From: an uncultured Pelagibacteraceae bacterium | Lineage (GTDB): Bacteria; Pseudomonadota; Alphaproteobacteria; Pelagibacterales; Pelagibacteraceae | Length of the DNA stretch: 61,526 nt | NCBI GenBank assembly: GCA_902537575.1 | Contig: CACBBX010000003.1 | Location: 1 to 61,526, forward strand | Reading direction: 5' to 3' | Part shown: positions 9,198 through 19,497 of the stretch, piece after piece | Layout: every line of letters starts with the position of its first letter | Numbering within the stretch: the stretch's first letter is position 1 | Made by a program: the position numbers and the translations under genes | Notes under the pieces: generated by a model | What the model was told of the DNA's origin: nothing | Databases searched by the model: none | What the model saw: only the letters and a program-made list of their open reading frames with translations

Positions 9198-10814
9198 ATG
9201 AACCACTACGAAACAAATTTAGAAAAAAATAAAGCTAACTATGTACCACTTACACCTTTAACTTTTTTAAAAAGAGCTACAGAAATATATCCAAATTATG
9301 AGGCAATAGTTTATGAGGATAGAAGTTATACTTGGACTGAAGTTTATAAAAGAGCTGTAAAATTTGCTAGTGCGTTGTCTAAAATAGGAATTAAAAAAGG
9401 TGATACGGTATCTTTTTTAGCATTTAATACTCCAGAAATTTTTGAGGCACATTATTCTGTACCAATGACTGGCGCAGTTTTAAATACGATTAATATAAGA
9501 TTAGATGCAAACACTATTGCTTATATTTTAAATCATAGTGAAGCAAAAGTATTGGTCGTTGATAGACAGCTTCATGTAGAAGTGAAGAAAGCACTGAGTG
9601 CATTAAAAAAAGACATTACAATAATTGATATAATCGATAAACATGCTGACCAATCCAAGTTAGAAAAAATTGGTGATTTTGAATATGAGGACTTTTTAAA
9701 TACTGGTGACGAGGCTTTTAATTGGCAAATGCCAGAAGATGAGTGGCAATCAATTTCTTTGAGTTATACTTCGGGCACCACAGGGAACCCTAAAGGAGTA
9801 GTTTATCATCATAGAGGAGCTTATCTAATGTCTACAGGAAGCTCTGTAGCATGGAATATGCCAAATCGATTAAATTTTCTAACCATAGTTCCAATGTTCC
9901 ATTGTAATGGCTGGTGTTATCCATGGACAATTCCAATGTTAAACGGAAGGACAGTTTGCTTAAGAAATATCGATGTAAAAAAAATTTTTGATTTAATTGA
10001 TAAGTATAATGTAACTCATTTTGGTGGAGCACCTATCGTATTAAATATGATTACAGGAGCACCGGAGAGCGATCGAAAAAAACTTAAACATAAGGTTCAT
10101 GTATTAACTGCAGGAGCACCCCCTCCTAGTATTATTTTTAAAAAAATGAAAGCCTTAGGTTTTGAAGTAATGCATGTTTATGGTTTAACAGAAACATATG
10201 GACATGTTACGCAATGCGCATGGAATGATGAGTGGAAAGATTTTGATGAAGATAAACTAAATGAAATTAAAGCTAGACAAGGCGTGAGATATCCCAATAC
10301 CGAAGGAGTGACCGTTTTAGACCCTCAAACAATGAAAGAAGTTCCAAAAGATGGAAAAACAATTGGTGAAATTATGATTAGAGGAAACGTGGTGATGAAA
10401 GGCTACTTTAAAGATAAAGATGCTACAGAAATAGCTATGAAAGATGGATGGTTTCATAGTGGTGATTTGGCTGTAATGCATCCTGACGGATATGTAAAAA
10501 TACAGGATAGGTCAAAAGACATAATTATATCTGGAGGTGAAAACATTTCATCAATAGAAATCGAAAATACTTTGTCAAAACATCCATCTGTTTCAATTGC
10601 AGCTGTAGTTGCTAAGCCTGACGAAAAATGGGGAGAGGTTCCTTGTGCATTTATTGAAATGGTTAAAGATAAACCAGTTACAGAAAATGAATTAATAGAT
10701 TTTTGTAAAGAAACATTAGCAGGATTTAAAGTGCCAAAAAAAGTTATTTTTTGCGAGTTACCAAAAACCTCAACAGGAAAAATACAAAAATTCGAGTTAA
10801 GAAAACAATTTTAG
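9198..10814 (+). CDS. dmdB: Methylmercaptopropionate-CoA ligase DmdB (AMP-forming)
   Basis: DmdB activates 3-methylmercaptopropionate, the product of DMSP demethylation, to its CoA thioester with ATP. The protein (538 aa) is an ANL-superfamily ligase: AMP-binding loop SYTSGTTGNPKGVVYHH, VYGLTETYGH, then GWFHSGDLAVMHPDGY, DIIISGGENISSIEIE, and the catalytic lysine in TSTGKIQKFELR near the C-terminus. I start at ATG 9198; a TTG three bases earlier is in frame. It follows dmdC by five bases. Other short- or medium-chain acyl-CoA synthetases share these motifs, so the substrate assignment depends on the operon. Confidence 0.88.
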   Translation: MNHYETNLEKNKANYVPLTPLTFLKRATEIYPNYEAIVYEDRSYTWTEVYKRAVKFASALSKIGIKKGDTVSFLAFNTPEIFEAHYSVPMTGAVLNTINIRLDANTIAYILNHSEAKVLVVDRQLHVEVKKALSALKKDITIIDIIDKHADQSKLEKIGDFEYEDFLNTGDEAFNWQMPEDEWQSISLSYTSGTTGNPKGVVYHHRGAYLMSTGSSVAWNMPNRLNFLTIVPMFHCNGWCYPWTIPMLNGRTVCLRNIDVKKIFDLIDKYNVTHFGGAPIVLNMITGAPESDRKKLKHKVHVLTAGAPPPSIIFKKMKALGFEVMHVYGLTETYGHVTQCAWNDEWKDFDEDKLNEIKARQGVRYPNTEGVTVLDPQTMKEVPKDGKTIGEIMIRGNVVMKGYFKDKDATEIAMKDGWFHSGDLAVMHPDGYVKIQDRSKDIIISGGENISSIEIENTLSKHPSVSIAAVVAKPDEKWGEVPCAFIEMVKDKPVTENELIDFCKETLAGFKVPKKVIFCELPKTSTGKIQKFELRKQF

Positions 10815-10822
10815 GTAATTAT

Positions 10823-11599
10823 TTGATTTTCAAAATTGAAAATAAAAACGTATATGCATCAGATGGTGGACAGGGTATTAATAGAGATAAAGAAACAATA
10901 GTGTTTCTTCACGGAAGTGGACTTTCTCATATAGTATGGTCCTTAACTGAGCAATTTTTTTCGAACAATAATTTTAATGTTATGTCCTTAGATTTGCCAG
11001 GACATGGAAATTCAGATGGACCTACTTTAACTAGCATTGAAGAAATTTCAGAATGGTTAGAGAAAGTTTTTGATCAATTTAAATTAAATAATTTAACATT
11101 AGTTGGTCATTCTCAGGGGTGCTTAGAGATACTTCAATATTCCTCAAAATATAATGAAAGGTTAAAAAAATTAGTTTTTATAGGCGGTTCATACAAGATG
11201 CCTGTTCATCCAGATTTAATCAATCTTGCAAGTAATGGACATGGGGATGCAGTAAAATTAATGATGAAATGGGGGTTTAAAGACTCAAAAAAGTTTATAG
11301 CGGGTAATCCAATTGAGAGAATTATTCAAACACCAAGGGATATAAGTGAAATATTAGCAGTGGACTTGATTGCTTGCAATAAATATATGAATGGTTTAAA
11401 TGCAGCTAAATTAATTAAATGTCCTTCGCTATTAATTTTTGGAGCGGATGATAAAATGATTAATTTAGAGGTAGGAAAAAAATTTTCTAATTTAGTTGAG
11501 GGTTCTATAACAAGTATCATAGAAAATTGTGGTCATATGATTATGATTGAAAAAGCTTTTGAAATGAGAGAAAAGATCCTAAAATTTTTAAAAAAATGA
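10823..11599 (+). CDS. Alpha/beta hydrolase in the DMSP operon
   Basis: This 258-residue alpha/beta-hydrolase has the oxyanion motif VFLHGSGLS, a nucleophile elbow GHSQG, an acid in FGADDKM and a C-terminal catalytic histidine in [10 protein letters not shown], so the Ser-Asp-His triad is complete. There is no signal peptide, so it is cytoplasmic. I start at TTG 10823, which gives [19 protein letters not shown] lies seven bases upstream, and an earlier in-frame TTG would overlap dmdB by 64 bases. It overlaps dmdA by four bases (ATGA). Its reaction is unknown; a thioesterase or esterase acting on a pathway intermediate is a guess from context. Confidence 0.8.
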   Translation: MIFKIENKNVYASDGGQGINRDKETIVFLHGSGLSHIVWSLTEQFFSNNNFNVMSLDLPGHGNSDGPTLTSIEEISEWLEKVFDQFKLNNLTLVGHSQGCLEILQYSSKYNERLKKLVFIGGSYKMPVHPDLINLASNGHGDAVKLMMKWGFKDSKKFIAGNPIERIIQTPRDISEILAVDLIACNKYMNGLNAAKLIKCPSLLIFGADDKMINLEVGKKFSNLVEGSITSIIENCGHMIMIEKAFEMREKILKFLKK

Positions 11600-12705
11600 G
11601 AAATTTTCCTGTAGCTAAATCTAGACGATTAAGAAGCACACCTTACACAGATAGGATAGAAGCTCATGGTGTAAGTAGTTACACAGTTTATAATCATATG
11701 CTTCTTCCTGCCTCTTTTAAGTCATTAGAGTCAGATTACCACCACTTAAAAAAATTTGTTCAGGTTTGGGATGTTGCAGCTGAAAGGCAAGTCGAAATTA
11801 CTGGAAAAGACTCTGCAAAGTTAGTTCAGCTTATGACCTGTAGAGATCTATCAAAATCAAAAGTTGGAAAATGCTACTATGCACCAATAATAGATGATGA
11901 TGGATTACTAGTTAATGATCCAATTATAAATAAATTAGCAGAAGATAAATGGTGGCTTTCTATAGCTGATTCAGATGTTATATTTTTTGCAAAAGGTCTT
12001 GCTGCTGGAAATAATTTTGATGTTCAAATAAATGAACCAAATGTAAATATTTTAGCAGTACAAGGTCCTCTAGCTGACGATCTAATGTCCAAGCTATTTG
12101 GAGATGAAATAAGAAAACTGAAATTCTTTAATTTTGATTATTACATATTTAAAGATCATAACTATTTTGTTGCAAGATCAGGTTGGTCAAAACAAGGTGG
12201 CTTTGAAATATATGTTGACGATGACATAGCAGGCCAAAATTTATATGACTCCTTATTTGAAGTTGGAAAAAAGTTAGATGTAAAACCAGGATGCCCAAAT
12301 CTTATTGAGAGAATTGAAGGTGCACTGTTATCCTACGGAAATGATTTTGACAATAGAGACAATCCATTCGAAGCAAACTTTGATAAATATATAAGTTTAG
12401 ATAGTGATATAAATTATTTAGGTAAAGAAAAACTAAAAACTATTCATAAAGAGGGAGTATCAAGAAAATTAAGAGGTGTTAAAATTGATCATAACAAAAT
12501 TGACATGTATTGTGAGAAAACATTATTTGATGATAATAAAAACATTGTAGGATATGTAAGATCAGCCGCATATTCCCCCACTTTTAAAAAAGTTATTGGA
12601 ATAGCGATGATCAACAAGCCATATTGGGATATGAAAGATCAATTTAGAATAGAAATCGATGAAAAAATACACCTAGGAACAGTTTGCGATTTACCCTTCG
12701 TTTAG
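11596..12705 (+). CDS. dmdA: DMSP demethylase DmdA
   Basis: DmdA moves a methyl group from dimethylsulfoniopropionate to tetrahydrofolate, leaving 3-methylmercaptopropionate. It is a GcvT/aminomethyltransferase-fold protein, and 369 residues is the length of the characterised Pelagibacter enzyme. Recognisable segments are [42 protein letters not shown], and [19 protein letters not shown]. These differ from glycine-cleavage GcvT, and no gcvH or gcvP is nearby. The start overlaps the hydrolase stop by four bases, making dmdC-dmdB-hydrolase-dmdA one operon. No dmdD is present here, so the final hydratase step must be encoded elsewhere or by a substitute. Confidence 0.93.
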   Translation: MRNFPVAKSRRLRSTPYTDRIEAHGVSSYTVYNHMLLPASFKSLESDYHHLKKFVQVWDVAAERQVEITGKDSAKLVQLMTCRDLSKSKVGKCYYAPIIDDDGLLVNDPIINKLAEDKWWLSIADSDVIFFAKGLAAGNNFDVQINEPNVNILAVQGPLADDLMSKLFGDEIRKLKFFNFDYYIFKDHNYFVARSGWSKQGGFEIYVDDDIAGQNLYDSLFEVGKKLDVKPGCPNLIERIEGALLSYGNDFDNRDNPFEANFDKYISLDSDINYLGKEKLKTIHKEGVSRKLRGVKIDHNKIDMYCEKTLFDDNKNIVGYVRSAAYSPTFKKVIGIAMINKPYWDMKDQFRIEIDEKIHLGTVCDLPFV

Positions 12706-12711
12706 TATAAA
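12684..12711 (+). promoter_or_regulatory. Candidate promoter of asd
   Basis: TTGCGA (12684-12689) and TATAAA (12706-12711) are 16 bases apart, overlapping the 3' end of dmdA. Transcription would begin about five bases before the asd ATG at 12723. It would separate the DMSP genes from the asd-TCA block. Confidence 0.38.
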
Positions 12712-12722
12712 ACTTAAAGATC

Positions 12723-13733
12723 ATGAATATAGCAATAGTAGGTGCAACAGGAAATGTTGGTAGAAAAATAATAGAAATTCTAGAAAAGAAACAAATCAAT
12801 ATAGAAAATCTTTTTTTGCTAGCTTCAAAAAATAGTGAAGGAAAAAAAATTAACTATAATGGAAAAGAATACACAGTTACTGATCTTGAAAAATTTGATT
12901 TTTCCTCTGTTAAAATTGCTTTTTTTGCAGCAGGAAGCGGGGTAGCTGAAAAATGGGCTCATGTTGCTGCTGAAAAAACTATTGTAATAGATAATTCAAA
13001 ATATTTTAGAAAAGACCCTGATATTCCATTAATTGTTCCTGAAGTTAATTCAAAAAAATTATCTGATGTAAAAAATAAAAATATTATTGCTAATGCTAAT
13101 TGTTCAGTAATTCCAGTTGTTGTGGCCTTAAAACCTTTGCATGATTTGTATAATATAAATCGTATAGTTGCATCGACGTATCAGTCAGTATCTGGAGCTG
13201 GTAAAGCAGCTATGGATGAGCTATTGTCTCAAACAGAGCATTATTTTCAAAACAAAGAAATAGACCCAAAAAATTTTACTAAACAAATTGCTTTTAATGC
13301 AATCCCTCATATTGATAGTTTTTTAGAAAATGGTTACACAAAAGAGGAACAAAAAACTACAGACGAAATAAAAAAAATTTTAGATAAAAAAATTAAAGTA
13401 ACTTCTACTTGTGTGAGAATACCTGTTCTTGTTTCACACTGCATAAGTGCAAACGTAGAATTTAATAAAAAATGTGATTTGTATGAAATAAGAAAAGTTT
13501 TATCTACATCCCCTGGGTGCAAGGTTATTGATGAACATCAGGACGGAGGTTATATAACACCAGTTGAGGCAGAGGATAAATTTGAAACTTTTATCTCAAG
13601 AATAAGATTGGATGAATCTCAAGAAAATACAATAAATTTGTGGATCGTATCAGATAATTTAGTTAAAGGAGCGGCATTGAACGCAGTTCAAATTGCTGAA
13701 AGTTTGATTACAAATGATTTTTATGGAAAATAA
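12723..13733 (+). CDS. asd: Aspartate-semialdehyde dehydrogenase
   Basis: Asd (336 aa) reduces aspartyl phosphate to aspartate semialdehyde with NADPH, at the branch to lysine/diaminopimelate, threonine and methionine. The N-terminus has the dinucleotide-binding VGATGNVGRKII. The nucleophilic cysteine is in NANCSVIPVV and the substrate loop in YQSVSGAGKAA. RIPVLVSHC occupies the place of the catalytic histidine motif seen in the family (RVPV..GH). The gene follows dmdA by 17 bases and overlaps the start of sdhC, so it leads into the succinate dehydrogenase genes. Confidence 0.96.
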   Translation: MNIAIVGATGNVGRKIIEILEKKQINIENLFLLASKNSEGKKINYNGKEYTVTDLEKFDFSSVKIAFFAAGSGVAEKWAHVAAEKTIVIDNSKYFRKDPDIPLIVPEVNSKKLSDVKNKNIIANANCSVIPVVVALKPLHDLYNINRIVASTYQSVSGAGKAAMDELLSQTEHYFQNKEIDPKNFTKQIAFNAIPHIDSFLENGYTKEEQKTTDEIKKILDKKIKVTSTCVRIPVLVSHCISANVEFNKKCDLYEIRKVLSTSPGCKVIDEHQDGGYITPVEAEDKFETFISRIRLDESQENTINLWIVSDNLVKGAALNAVQIAESLITNDFYGK

Positions 13734-14106
13734 AAAACCTCTGTCACCACATATACAAATTTATAGATGGCATATTTCTTCTTTAGTATCTATTTCCCAC
13801 CGTATAACTGGAATTATTAATATTATCGCTATTTCTTTTATTTGTCTGTGGTCCTCATTACTTATTTTAGGTGAAAGCAACTACAACATGATAAATTTTT
13901 TTTTGAGTTCTATTTTTGGGAAATTTATTATTTTAGGTATTGTTTGGTCATTTAGTTTTCAAATATTAAGTGAGATAAGACATCTTATTATGGATATGGG
14001 TTATGGATTTGAGTTACAAACAACAAAATTTACTGGTCTATTAGTTATCTTTGGCTCTTTTATTTTAACTGTCGCAATATATTTAATTGGTAAATTTTTT
14101 TTTTAA
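13723..14106 (+). CDS. sdhC: Succinate dehydrogenase cytochrome b556 subunit SdhC
   Basis: SdhC anchors complex II in the inner membrane and helps bind heme b and ubiquinone. The protein (127 aa) has the family N-terminus KKPLSPHIQIYRWHISS, SISHRITGI and three hydrophobic membrane segments. The heme-ligand histidine is visible in EIRHLIMDMG. I start at ATG 13723, which puts PLSPH close to the N-terminus as usual; ATG 13714 would add three residues. The gene overlaps the end of asd in either case. It begins the sdhC-sdhD-sdhA-sdhB order typical of alphaproteobacteria. Confidence 0.93.
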   Translation: MENKKPLSPHIQIYRWHISSLVSISHRITGIINIIAISFICLWSSLLILGESNYNMINFFLSSIFGKFIILGIVWSFSFQILSEIRHLIMDMGYGFELQTTKFTGLLVIFGSFILTVAIYLIGKFFF

Positions 14107-14107
14107 T

Positions 14108-14434
14108 ATGAACGTTTCAACAAAAAAGTGGATTTTTATAAAGATATCTTCAGCAATTCTAATCCCGCTCATGCTGTGGTTTATAATAAATTTTGTATCT
14201 ATTTATGATCAGGCATATTCAGAGGTGTTGAATTTTTTTACTAGTAAATTAAATAAGTTTTTATTCAGTCTATTTATAATTTTTGCATTTTTTTTCTCTT
14301 CTTTAACTATAAGTGAGGTTTTTGAGGACTATATTAGTAATGAAAAAACCAAAAATGTCGCAAACAGACTGCTATATATTTCTGCTATAAGCATTTCATT
14401 TTTAACAATAATAATTATATTTAATCTTAAATAA
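14108..14434 (+). CDS. sdhD: Succinate dehydrogenase membrane anchor SdhD
   Basis: This 108-residue protein with three hydrophobic helices sits between sdhC and sdhA, where SdhD belongs, and keeps the EDY element of the family in EVFEDYIS. I start at ATG 14108, one base after the sdhC stop; an earlier in-frame TTG overlaps sdhC. Its stop overlaps sdhA by one base (TAATG). The protein contains no histidine at all, although E. coli-type SdhD provides one axial heme ligand from the helix before DY. Sequence similarity is otherwise low, so the assignment depends mainly on position. Confidence 0.88.
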   Translation: MNVSTKKWIFIKISSAILIPLMLWFIINFVSIYDQAYSEVLNFFTSKLNKFLFSLFIIFAFFFSSLTISEVFEDYISNEKTKNVANRLLYISAISISFLTIIIIFNLK

Positions 14435-16209
14435 TGAGTGCTTATAACATTATAGATCATGAATACGACGTAGTTGTTCTTGGAGCAGGTGGATCAGGCC
14501 TAAGAGCTGCAGTTGGATTAAGTGAAGCAGGTTTAAAAACTGCTTGTATCTCAAAAGTTTTTCCTACCAGAAGTCATACATCAGCTGCTCAAGGTGGCAT
14601 TTCAGCTGCATTGGGAAATATGGGTGAGGACGACTGGAGATGGCATATGTATGATACTGTAAAAGGTGCCGATTGGCTTGGCGATCAGGATAGTATTGAG
14701 TATTTATGCAAAGAAGCACCAAAAGCTGTTTTAGAGTTAGAGAAATATGGAGTTCCTTTCAGTAGAACTGAAGAGGGAAAAATATATCAAAGACCATTTG
14801 GCGGAATGACAAAAAATTATGGAAATGGAATTGTTCAAAGAACTTGTGCGGCAGCAGATAGAACGGGACATGCAATTTTACATACTCTTTATGGACAGGC
14901 ACTTAAACATAATACAGAATTTTTTATAGAGTATTTTGCATTAGATTTATTAATGAAAGACGGTGAATGCAAAGGATTAATAGCTTGGAATTTAAATGAT
15001 GGAACAATCCATAGGTTTAGAGCACACACAGTAATTATTGCAACAGGTGGATATGGTAAAGTGTATTATTCTGCAACATCTGCACATACTTGTACCGGAG
15101 ATGGAAATGCAATGGTGTTGAGAGCAGGTTTGCCTTTACAAGATATGGAATTTGTTCAATTTCATCCGACAGGAATATACGGCCACGGTACGTTAATTTC
15201 AGAGGGTGTAAGAGGCGAAGGTGGATACTTAGTAAATTCTAAGGGTGAAAGATTCATGGAAAGATACGCCCCAAATGCCAAAGATTTAGCATCAAGAGAT
15301 GTGGTTAGCAGATCAATGTCTATAGAAATTAATGAAGGTAGAGGTGTAGGAAAGGAACAAGATCACGTTCATTTACACTTAAGTCACTTAGATAAAAGTA
15401 TAATTGAGGATAGGTTGCCAGGTATTACTGAGGCAGCAAAATTATTTGCAAACGTAGATGTAACTAAGGAACCAATCCCAGTTGTTCCTACTGTACATTA
15501 TAATATGGGTGGAATTCCAACTAATTATAAAGCAGAAGTTTTAACAGTTAATGGATCACAGAAAACAGTACCAGGTTTGATGGCAATTGGAGAGGCAGCA
15601 TGTGTATCAGTTCACGGAGCAAATAGACTTGGCTCTAACTCTCTAATTGATCTTGTTGTTTTTGGAAGAGCAGCAGCAAAAAGAGCGGCTGAGTTAATAA
15701 AACCAGGAACTTCACATGAGAAAATTTCAGAGAATGAAACTCAAAAATGTTTAGATAGATTTGATAAACTTAGAAATGCCCAAGGAGAACACAGCACTGC
15801 AGAATTAAGGCTTGCAATGCAAAAAACTATGCAATCAAAATGTGCAGTTTTCAGAACTGAAAAGAATTTAAAAGAAGGTGTTAATGAAATTAGAAAAACG
15901 TATGATAGTATGGACTCAATTTCAGTAAAAGATAGATCCTTAGTTTTTAACACTGATCTAGTTGAAACTTTAGAATTAGATAATTTAATTAGACAAGCTG
16001 TAACAACAGTAGATTCAGCATATCACAGAAAAGAAAGTAGAGGGGCTCATGCTAGAGAAGATTATCCAAAGAGAGATGATCAAAAATTTATGCAACATAC
16101 TCTTGCATGGTGGGATGGAAAGAACTCCAAGATAACATACAGACCAGTTCATAATTCTACTTTAACTAACGACGTTCAGTACTTTCCCCCACAAGAAAGA
16201 GTTTATTAA
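14434..16209 (+). CDS. sdhA: Succinate dehydrogenase flavoprotein subunit SdhA
   Basis: SdhA (591 aa) oxidises succinate to fumarate and passes electrons to SdhB. The N-terminal FAD-binding [16 protein letters not shown] is followed by the histidyl-FAD motif [17 protein letters not shown]. Later come [22 protein letters not shown] and [18 protein letters not shown], and the active-site Arg region near the C-terminal third. The C-terminal [14 protein letters not shown] is typical of alphaproteobacterial and mitochondrial enzymes. It starts within the sdhD stop and its own stop abuts the sdhB ATG. Confidence 0.98.
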   Translation: MSAYNIIDHEYDVVVLGAGGSGLRAAVGLSEAGLKTACISKVFPTRSHTSAAQGGISAALGNMGEDDWRWHMYDTVKGADWLGDQDSIEYLCKEAPKAVLELEKYGVPFSRTEEGKIYQRPFGGMTKNYGNGIVQRTCAAADRTGHAILHTLYGQALKHNTEFFIEYFALDLLMKDGECKGLIAWNLNDGTIHRFRAHTVIIATGGYGKVYYSATSAHTCTGDGNAMVLRAGLPLQDMEFVQFHPTGIYGHGTLISEGVRGEGGYLVNSKGERFMERYAPNAKDLASRDVVSRSMSIEINEGRGVGKEQDHVHLHLSHLDKSIIEDRLPGITEAAKLFANVDVTKEPIPVVPTVHYNMGGIPTNYKAEVLTVNGSQKTVPGLMAIGEAACVSVHGANRLGSNSLIDLVVFGRAAAKRAAELIKPGTSHEKISENETQKCLDRFDKLRNAQGEHSTAELRLAMQKTMQSKCAVFRTEKNLKEGVNEIRKTYDSMDSISVKDRSLVFNTDLVETLELDNLIRQAVTTVDSAYHRKESRGAHAREDYPKRDDQKFMQHTLAWWDGKNSKITYRPVHNSTLTNDVQYFPPQERVY

Positions 16210-16989
16210 ATGGTTCAGATAAGTTTACCTCAAAATTCTAAGGTAAATAAAGGTAAATACTTCGAAGATAAAACTGGTTCAAAAAACATTCGTAAAGTCA
16301 ATGTATATAGATGGGATCCATCTACAGAGGAAAATCCAAGAATTGATACCTATGAAGTTGACATGGACAATTGCCCTTCAAAAGTTTTAGATATTTTAAA
16401 CAAAATTAAAAATGAAATAGATCCAACCTTGGCATATAGAAGATCTTGTGCTCATGGTGTTTGTGGCTCATGTGCAATGAACATGGGTGGTAAAAATGGT
16501 CTTGCTTGCACAAAACCTCATGCTGAGATTGATGGCGATATAGATATTTATCCTTTGCCTCATCTAAAAGTGAAGAAAGACTTAATAGGTGATTTGGATG
16601 GTCTTTATAAACAGTATGAGTCTATTGAACCTTGGTTGAAAAATAACTCTTCTAAAGAAGCAAAAGAAATTTTTCAATCTAAAGAAGATAGAGCAAAATT
16701 AGATGGTGCTTACGAATGTATTATGTGTGCATGCTGTTCAACTTCGTGTCCAAGTTATTGGTGGAATGGTGATAAATATTTAGGACCAGCAGTACTTTTG
16801 CAAGCTTACAGGTGGATAGTTGATAGTCGAGATGACGAAAGAAAAGCACGATTAAAAAAAGTTGCTGATGAACTAAAACTTTATAGATGTCATACTATTC
16901 TAAATTGTACCAGTGCTTGTCCCAAGGGGCTAAATCCAGCAAAAGCAATTGCTGAAATCAAGAAAATGTTAGCTACAGCTAATGTTTAA
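16210..16989 (+). CDS. sdhB: Succinate dehydrogenase iron-sulfur subunit SdhB
   Basis: SdhB (259 aa) relays electrons from the flavin to ubiquinone. All three cluster motifs are intact: the [2Fe-2S] ligands in [16 protein letters not shown] with a later Cys in LACTKP, the [4Fe-4S] ligands in [16 protein letters not shown], and the [3Fe-4S] ligands in [19 protein letters not shown]. The ATG follows the sdhA stop with no gap. A 39-base gap then precedes mmsA; no clear promoter or terminator is visible there. Confidence 0.98.
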   Translation: MVQISLPQNSKVNKGKYFEDKTGSKNIRKVNVYRWDPSTEENPRIDTYEVDMDNCPSKVLDILNKIKNEIDPTLAYRRSCAHGVCGSCAMNMGGKNGLACTKPHAEIDGDIDIYPLPHLKVKKDLIGDLDGLYKQYESIEPWLKNNSSKEAKEIFQSKEDRAKLDGAYECIMCACCSTSCPSYWWNGDKYLGPAVLLQAYRWIVDSRDDERKARLKKVADELKLYRCHTILNCTSACPKGLNPAKAIAEIKKMLATANV

Positions 16990-17028
16990 ATAGACTAATA
17001 AGTATTTTTGTTTTAAAAGATCCTACTC

Positions 17029-18522
17029 ATGAGGTTAATTGAACACTTTGTTGGCGGAAAATTATTTTCAGGTTCTTCTGATAGAAAAGGTAAAGTTTTT
17101 AATCCAGCTACAGGTGAGCAAGAGTCTGAAGTTAAGTTAGCTTCAAAATCAGATTTAAATCAAGCAGTTGAAATTGCCAAAAAAGCATTTGAAACATGGT
17201 CTTTAAAGCCCGCTCTTCAAAGAGCAAGAGTAATGTTTAAATTTAAAGAATTAATTGAAAAAAATTCTGATGAATTGACAAAACTAATTGTTTCTGAACA
17301 TGGAAAAGTTTTTGAGGATGCTAGAGGCTCTTTAACAAGAGGACTTGAGGTTGTTGAGTTTGCTTGCGGGATACCTCATTTATTAAAAGGAGAATTTTCT
17401 GAAAATGTTGGAACAAATGTTGACAGCTGGTCAATGAGACAGCCTTTAGGGGTGGTTGCAGGGATTACCCCATTTAATTTTCCTGCTATGGTTCCAATGT
17501 GGATGTTTCCAATCGCAATAGCTTGTGGAAATACTTTTATCTTAAAGCCATCTGAAAAGGATCCTTCATGTTCAATTATGTTAGCTCAATTGCTTTCAGA
17601 GGCAGGTCTTCCAGAGGGCGTATTTAATGTAGTTAATGGTGACAAAGATTCTGTAAATGCAATATTAGATAACCCAGATGTAAAAGCAGTGAGTTTTGTA
17701 GGCTCAACTCCAATTGCAAAATATATTTATGAAAACTCAGCTAAAAATGAAAAAAGAGTTCAAGCACTGGGTGGTGCTAAAAATCATTTGGTGGTAATGC
17801 CAGATTGTGATTTAGATGGAGCAGTTAATGGTTTAATGGGTGCAGCGTATGGTTCTGCAGGCGAAAGATGTATGGCCCAATCAGTTGCGGTCGCTGTTGG
17901 TGATATTGGAGATGAGCTTGTTTCAAGATTATCTAAAAAAGCTGAAGCTTTAAAGGTTGGCCCTGGGATGGATAAAACATCTGAAATGGGTCCTTTGATC
18001 ACAAAAGATCACCTAGAAAGAGTTAAAGGATATGTAGATTTAGGTGTTCAAGAGGGTGCTAAATTAGTTGTTGATGGAAGAGATCTTAAACTTCAAGGTT
18101 ATGAAAATGGATTTTATATTGGTGGATGTTTATTTGATCATGTTAATAAAGATATGAGAATATACAAAGAGGAAATATTTGGTCCGGTATTGTCAGTTGT
18201 TAGAGTTAAAACTTTTGAAGAAGCTGCAAAATTAATTAATGACCATGAATATGGAAATGGAGTAAGTATTTATACTAGAGATGGAGATGCTGGAAGGACG
18301 TTCGCCAGCAAAATACAAGTAGGAATGGTTGGTATTAATGTTCCTATACCAGTGCCTATGGCCTTTCATAGTTTTGGAGGATGGAAAAGATCTTTATTTG
18401 GAGACAGTGCAATGCATGGCATGGAGGGAATAAAATTTTATACAAAACTTAAAACAGTAACATCTAGATGGCCTTCTGGTATCCGTTCAAATGCGGAATT
18501 TGTAATGCCAACAATGAAATAA
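17029..18522 (+). CDS. mmsA: Methylmalonate/malonate-semialdehyde dehydrogenase (CoA-acylating)
   Basis: MmsA-type enzymes convert methylmalonate semialdehyde to propionyl-CoA, or malonate semialdehyde to acetyl-CoA, using NAD and CoA. The 497-residue protein has the ALDH fold: [45 protein letters not shown], the glycine-rich GGAKNH, and the nucleophile in [21 protein letters not shown] and [14 protein letters not shown] near the end are typical of this subgroup. It lies between sdhB and mdh, an unusual place. Related enzymes act in valine, inositol and beta-alanine breakdown and in the DMSP-cleavage branch, which gives malonate semialdehyde. The exact substrate is not shown by sequence. Confidence 0.92.
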   Translation: MRLIEHFVGGKLFSGSSDRKGKVFNPATGEQESEVKLASKSDLNQAVEIAKKAFETWSLKPALQRARVMFKFKELIEKNSDELTKLIVSEHGKVFEDARGSLTRGLEVVEFACGIPHLLKGEFSENVGTNVDSWSMRQPLGVVAGITPFNFPAMVPMWMFPIAIACGNTFILKPSEKDPSCSIMLAQLLSEAGLPEGVFNVVNGDKDSVNAILDNPDVKAVSFVGSTPIAKYIYENSAKNEKRVQALGGAKNHLVVMPDCDLDGAVNGLMGAAYGSAGERCMAQSVAVAVGDIGDELVSRLSKKAEALKVGPGMDKTSEMGPLITKDHLERVKGYVDLGVQEGAKLVVDGRDLKLQGYENGFYIGGCLFDHVNKDMRIYKEEIFGPVLSVVRVKTFEEAAKLINDHEYGNGVSIYTRDGDAGRTFASKIQVGMVGINVPIPVPMAFHSFGGWKRSLFGDSAMHGMEGIKFYTKLKTVTSRWPSGIRSNAEFVMPTMK

Positions 18523-18532
18523 AAGGAAAATA

Positions 18533-19495
18533 ATGACAAAAATATCTTTGATTGGCGCAGGCCAAATTGGTGGAACTCTTGCTCACTTAATTGGTACAAA
18601 AGAATTAGTAAACGAAGTAGTGTTATTTGATATAGCGAGCGGTATTGCAAAGGGAAAAGCTTTAGATATAGCTCAATCTTCATCTGTAGATGGTTTTAAT
18701 GTTAAATTTTCAGGCACTGATAATTACAAAGATATTAAGGACTCAGATGTAATAATTATTACTGCAGGTGTACCTAGAAAACCAGGAATGAGTAGAGATG
18801 ATTTACTTGGAATAAATTTAAAAATTATTAAACAAGTTGCTGAAGGAGTTAAACAAAACGCCCCAAATGCTTTTGTTATATGTATTACTAATCCATTAGA
18901 CGTGATGGTTATGGCATTTCAAAAATTTTCTAGTTTACCAGCTAATAAAGTTGTGGGCATGGCAGGTATATTGGATAGTTCTAGATTTAAATTATTTTTG
19001 TCTCAAGAATTAAACGTGCCGGTTAAAGAGATTGAGGCAATGGTAATGGGCGGACATGGTGATACAATGGTCCCTATGCCAAGATTTACAAAAGTCTCTG
19101 GCCAACCTTTACTCGATTTAGTTAAAGATGGAAAAATATCTCAAGAAAGAATTGAGGAAATAAATCAACGAACAAGAGATGGGGGAGCTGAGATAGTCAA
19201 GTTTTTAGAGAAAGGTTCAGCATTCTATGCTCCTGCAGCATCAGGTGTTCAAATGGCTGAAGCATATTTAAATGATCAAAAAAAATTATTACCATGTGCG
19301 GTCCAATTAAATGGTGAGTACAGTGTAAATAATGTTTATGCTGGAGTGCCTGTTATCATTGGAAAAAATGGTGTTGAAAAAATTGAGGAAGTCAGTTTAG
19401 ATGATAATGAGAATAAAGAGTTTATGCATTCAATAGACGCAGTAAAAGCTCTTTGGGAAGCTGCATCAAAAATAGATCCTGATCTTTCCAAATAA
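18533..19495 (+). CDS. mdh: Malate dehydrogenase
   Basis: Mdh (320 aa) interconverts malate and oxaloacetate with NAD. It is the lactate-dehydrogenase-like type common in alphaproteobacteria: [14 protein letters not shown] at the N-terminus, [17 protein letters not shown] with the substrate arginine, [22 protein letters not shown], and the catalytic histidine in [12 protein letters not shown]. An AAGGA lies seven bases before the ATG. It precedes sucC by two bases, the usual alphaproteobacterial mdh-sucC-sucD arrangement. Confidence 0.98.
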   Translation: MTKISLIGAGQIGGTLAHLIGTKELVNEVVLFDIASGIAKGKALDIAQSSSVDGFNVKFSGTDNYKDIKDSDVIIITAGVPRKPGMSRDDLLGINLKIIKQVAEGVKQNAPNAFVICITNPLDVMVMAFQKFSSLPANKVVGMAGILDSSRFKLFLSQELNVPVKEIEAMVMGGHGDTMVPMPRFTKVSGQPLLDLVKDGKISQERIEEINQRTRDGGAEIVKFLEKGSAFYAPAASGVQMAEAYLNDQKKLLPCAVQLNGEYSVNNVYAGVPVIIGKNGVEKIEEVSLDDNENKEFMHSIDAVKALWEAASKIDPDLSK

Positions 19496-19497
19496 AA

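Noticed and set aside
10751-10822. Upstream TTG start of the hydrolase, overlapping dmdB by 64 bases
   Set aside because: The extra residues are only the frame-shifted end of dmdB and add no domain; TTG 10823 has a nearby AGG.
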